A DNA stretch of 5,650 nucleotides from Holophagaceae bacterium UBA706 (GTDB lineage Bacteria; Acidobacteriota; Holophagae; Holophagales; Holophagaceae): assembly GCA_002298155.1 (NCBI GenBank), contig DBME01000110.1:1-5650 (forward strand). Reading direction: 5' to 3'. Positions 5,315-5,650 of the stretch are shown piece after piece. Every line of letters starts with the position of its first letter. Position 1 is the stretch's first letter. The translations under genes and the position numbers were made by a program. The notes below the pieces were generated by a model that did no database searches, was not told the DNA's origin, and saw only the letters and a program-made list of their open reading frames with translations.

Positions 5315-5650
5315 TCAGAAGGGCCAGATGTAGGCGAGGAGGCGGCTCACGTAGCCGGGCTTCAGGGTCTCGTCCACCACGCCCTGGCCGCCGTAGCCCA
5401 CGCGCAGCTCGGCCACCTGGGCCGAGGCGATGGTGTTGGCGGTGTCCAGACGGGCCGGGTCGAGCATGCCGGCCACGTAGAGGCGCTGCTTCTCATTGTT
5501 GAGCTGGATGTCCCGGTAGCCCTCGAAGATGAGGTTGCCGTTGCCCAGCACCTTCACCACGCGGGCGGTGATGGTGGTGGTGAAGACCGCGCTGCGGTCC
5601 GTGACGCCGTTGCCGGCGAACTTGTTGGTGGTGCCCGTGGTGTAGCCGCG
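5315..5650 (-). CDS. flgH: Flagellar L-ring protein, C-terminal part (5' end outside window)
   Basis: The frame is open from the right edge of the window to a TGA at 5317-5315, giving the last 111 residues of FlgH, the lipoprotein that forms the outer-membrane L-ring. Visible family motifs in order: NKFAGNGVTDRS and TTTITARVVKVLGNGNL, then FEGYRDIQLNNEKQRLYVAG, which match the F.G.G...R....T..A.V..VL.NGNL.I.G...I.(V/L)N.E.Q.I.V.G pattern. Then come DPARLDTANTIASAQVAELR, VGYGGQGVV and a terminal YIWPF (the family typically ends ..i.PF). The lipoprotein signal and N-terminal half lie beyond position 5650. A GTG at 5558-5560 is internal and not the start, because homology extends well upstream of it. 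flgI follows after 10 bases with its Shine-Dalgarno fused to this stop codon. Confidence 0.95.
   Translation of the reverse strand, partial: RGYTTGTTNKFAGNGVTDRSAVFTTTITARVVKVLGNGNLIFEGYRDIQLNNEKQRLYVAGMLDPARLDTANTIASAQVAELRVGYGGQGVVDETLKPGYVSRLLAYIWPF

Noticed and set aside
5558..5560. GTG as the start of a short 81-residue gene
   Set aside because: The frame continues upstream to the window edge with clear FlgH motifs, so this is an internal valine of flgH.

Overview
This window is a flagellar gene cluster read almost entirely from the minus strand of a GC-rich, Gram-negative bacterium. Outer-membrane L-ring (FlgH) and periplasmic P-ring (FlgI) genes show that the cell has an outer membrane. 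The high GC content, short gaps and divergent FlgM/FlgN proteins would fit an Acidobacteriota/Holophaga-Geothrix type organism, but this placement is a guess from general appearance and was not tested.

Layout, right to left (the direction of transcription). The 3' end of flgH enters from the right edge (5650-5315), followed by flgI (5304-4210) and a GTG-started, muramidase-less flgJ (4213-3905) that overlaps flgI by 4 bases. A 69-base AT-richer gap (3904-3836) follows. It carries a very good sigma-28 (FliA) promoter on the minus strand: a perfect GCCGATAA -10 box, exact 11-base spacing and a 5/8 match in the -35 box. The promoter fires into flgM (3835-3539), an unrecognised charged 105-residue gene (3526-3209), a short FlgN-like chaperone gene (3163-2867), flgK (2857-1331) and flgL (1316-381). 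A partial plus-strand gene of unknown function (3-368) converges on flgL, with only 12 bases between the two stop codons.

How the genes fit together. FlgH, FlgI and FlgJ complete the rod and rings of the basal body (early/middle genes). FlgM is the anti-sigma-28 factor, FlgN the export chaperone for FlgK and FlgL, and FlgK/FlgL the hook-filament junction proteins (late genes). The sigma-28 promoter at the flgJ/flgM boundary marks the early-to-late switch: the sigma factor that FlgM inhibits drives FlgM's own operon. The order flgM - flgN - flgK - flgL is a known conserved arrangement. The inserted 105-residue gene between flgM and flgN is the main unexplained element. Several junctions fuse the stop codon of one gene to the Shine-Dalgarno of the next, suggesting translational coupling. 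I see no RNA genes, CRISPR, insertion sequences or large repeats, and no sign of a new defence or mobile system.
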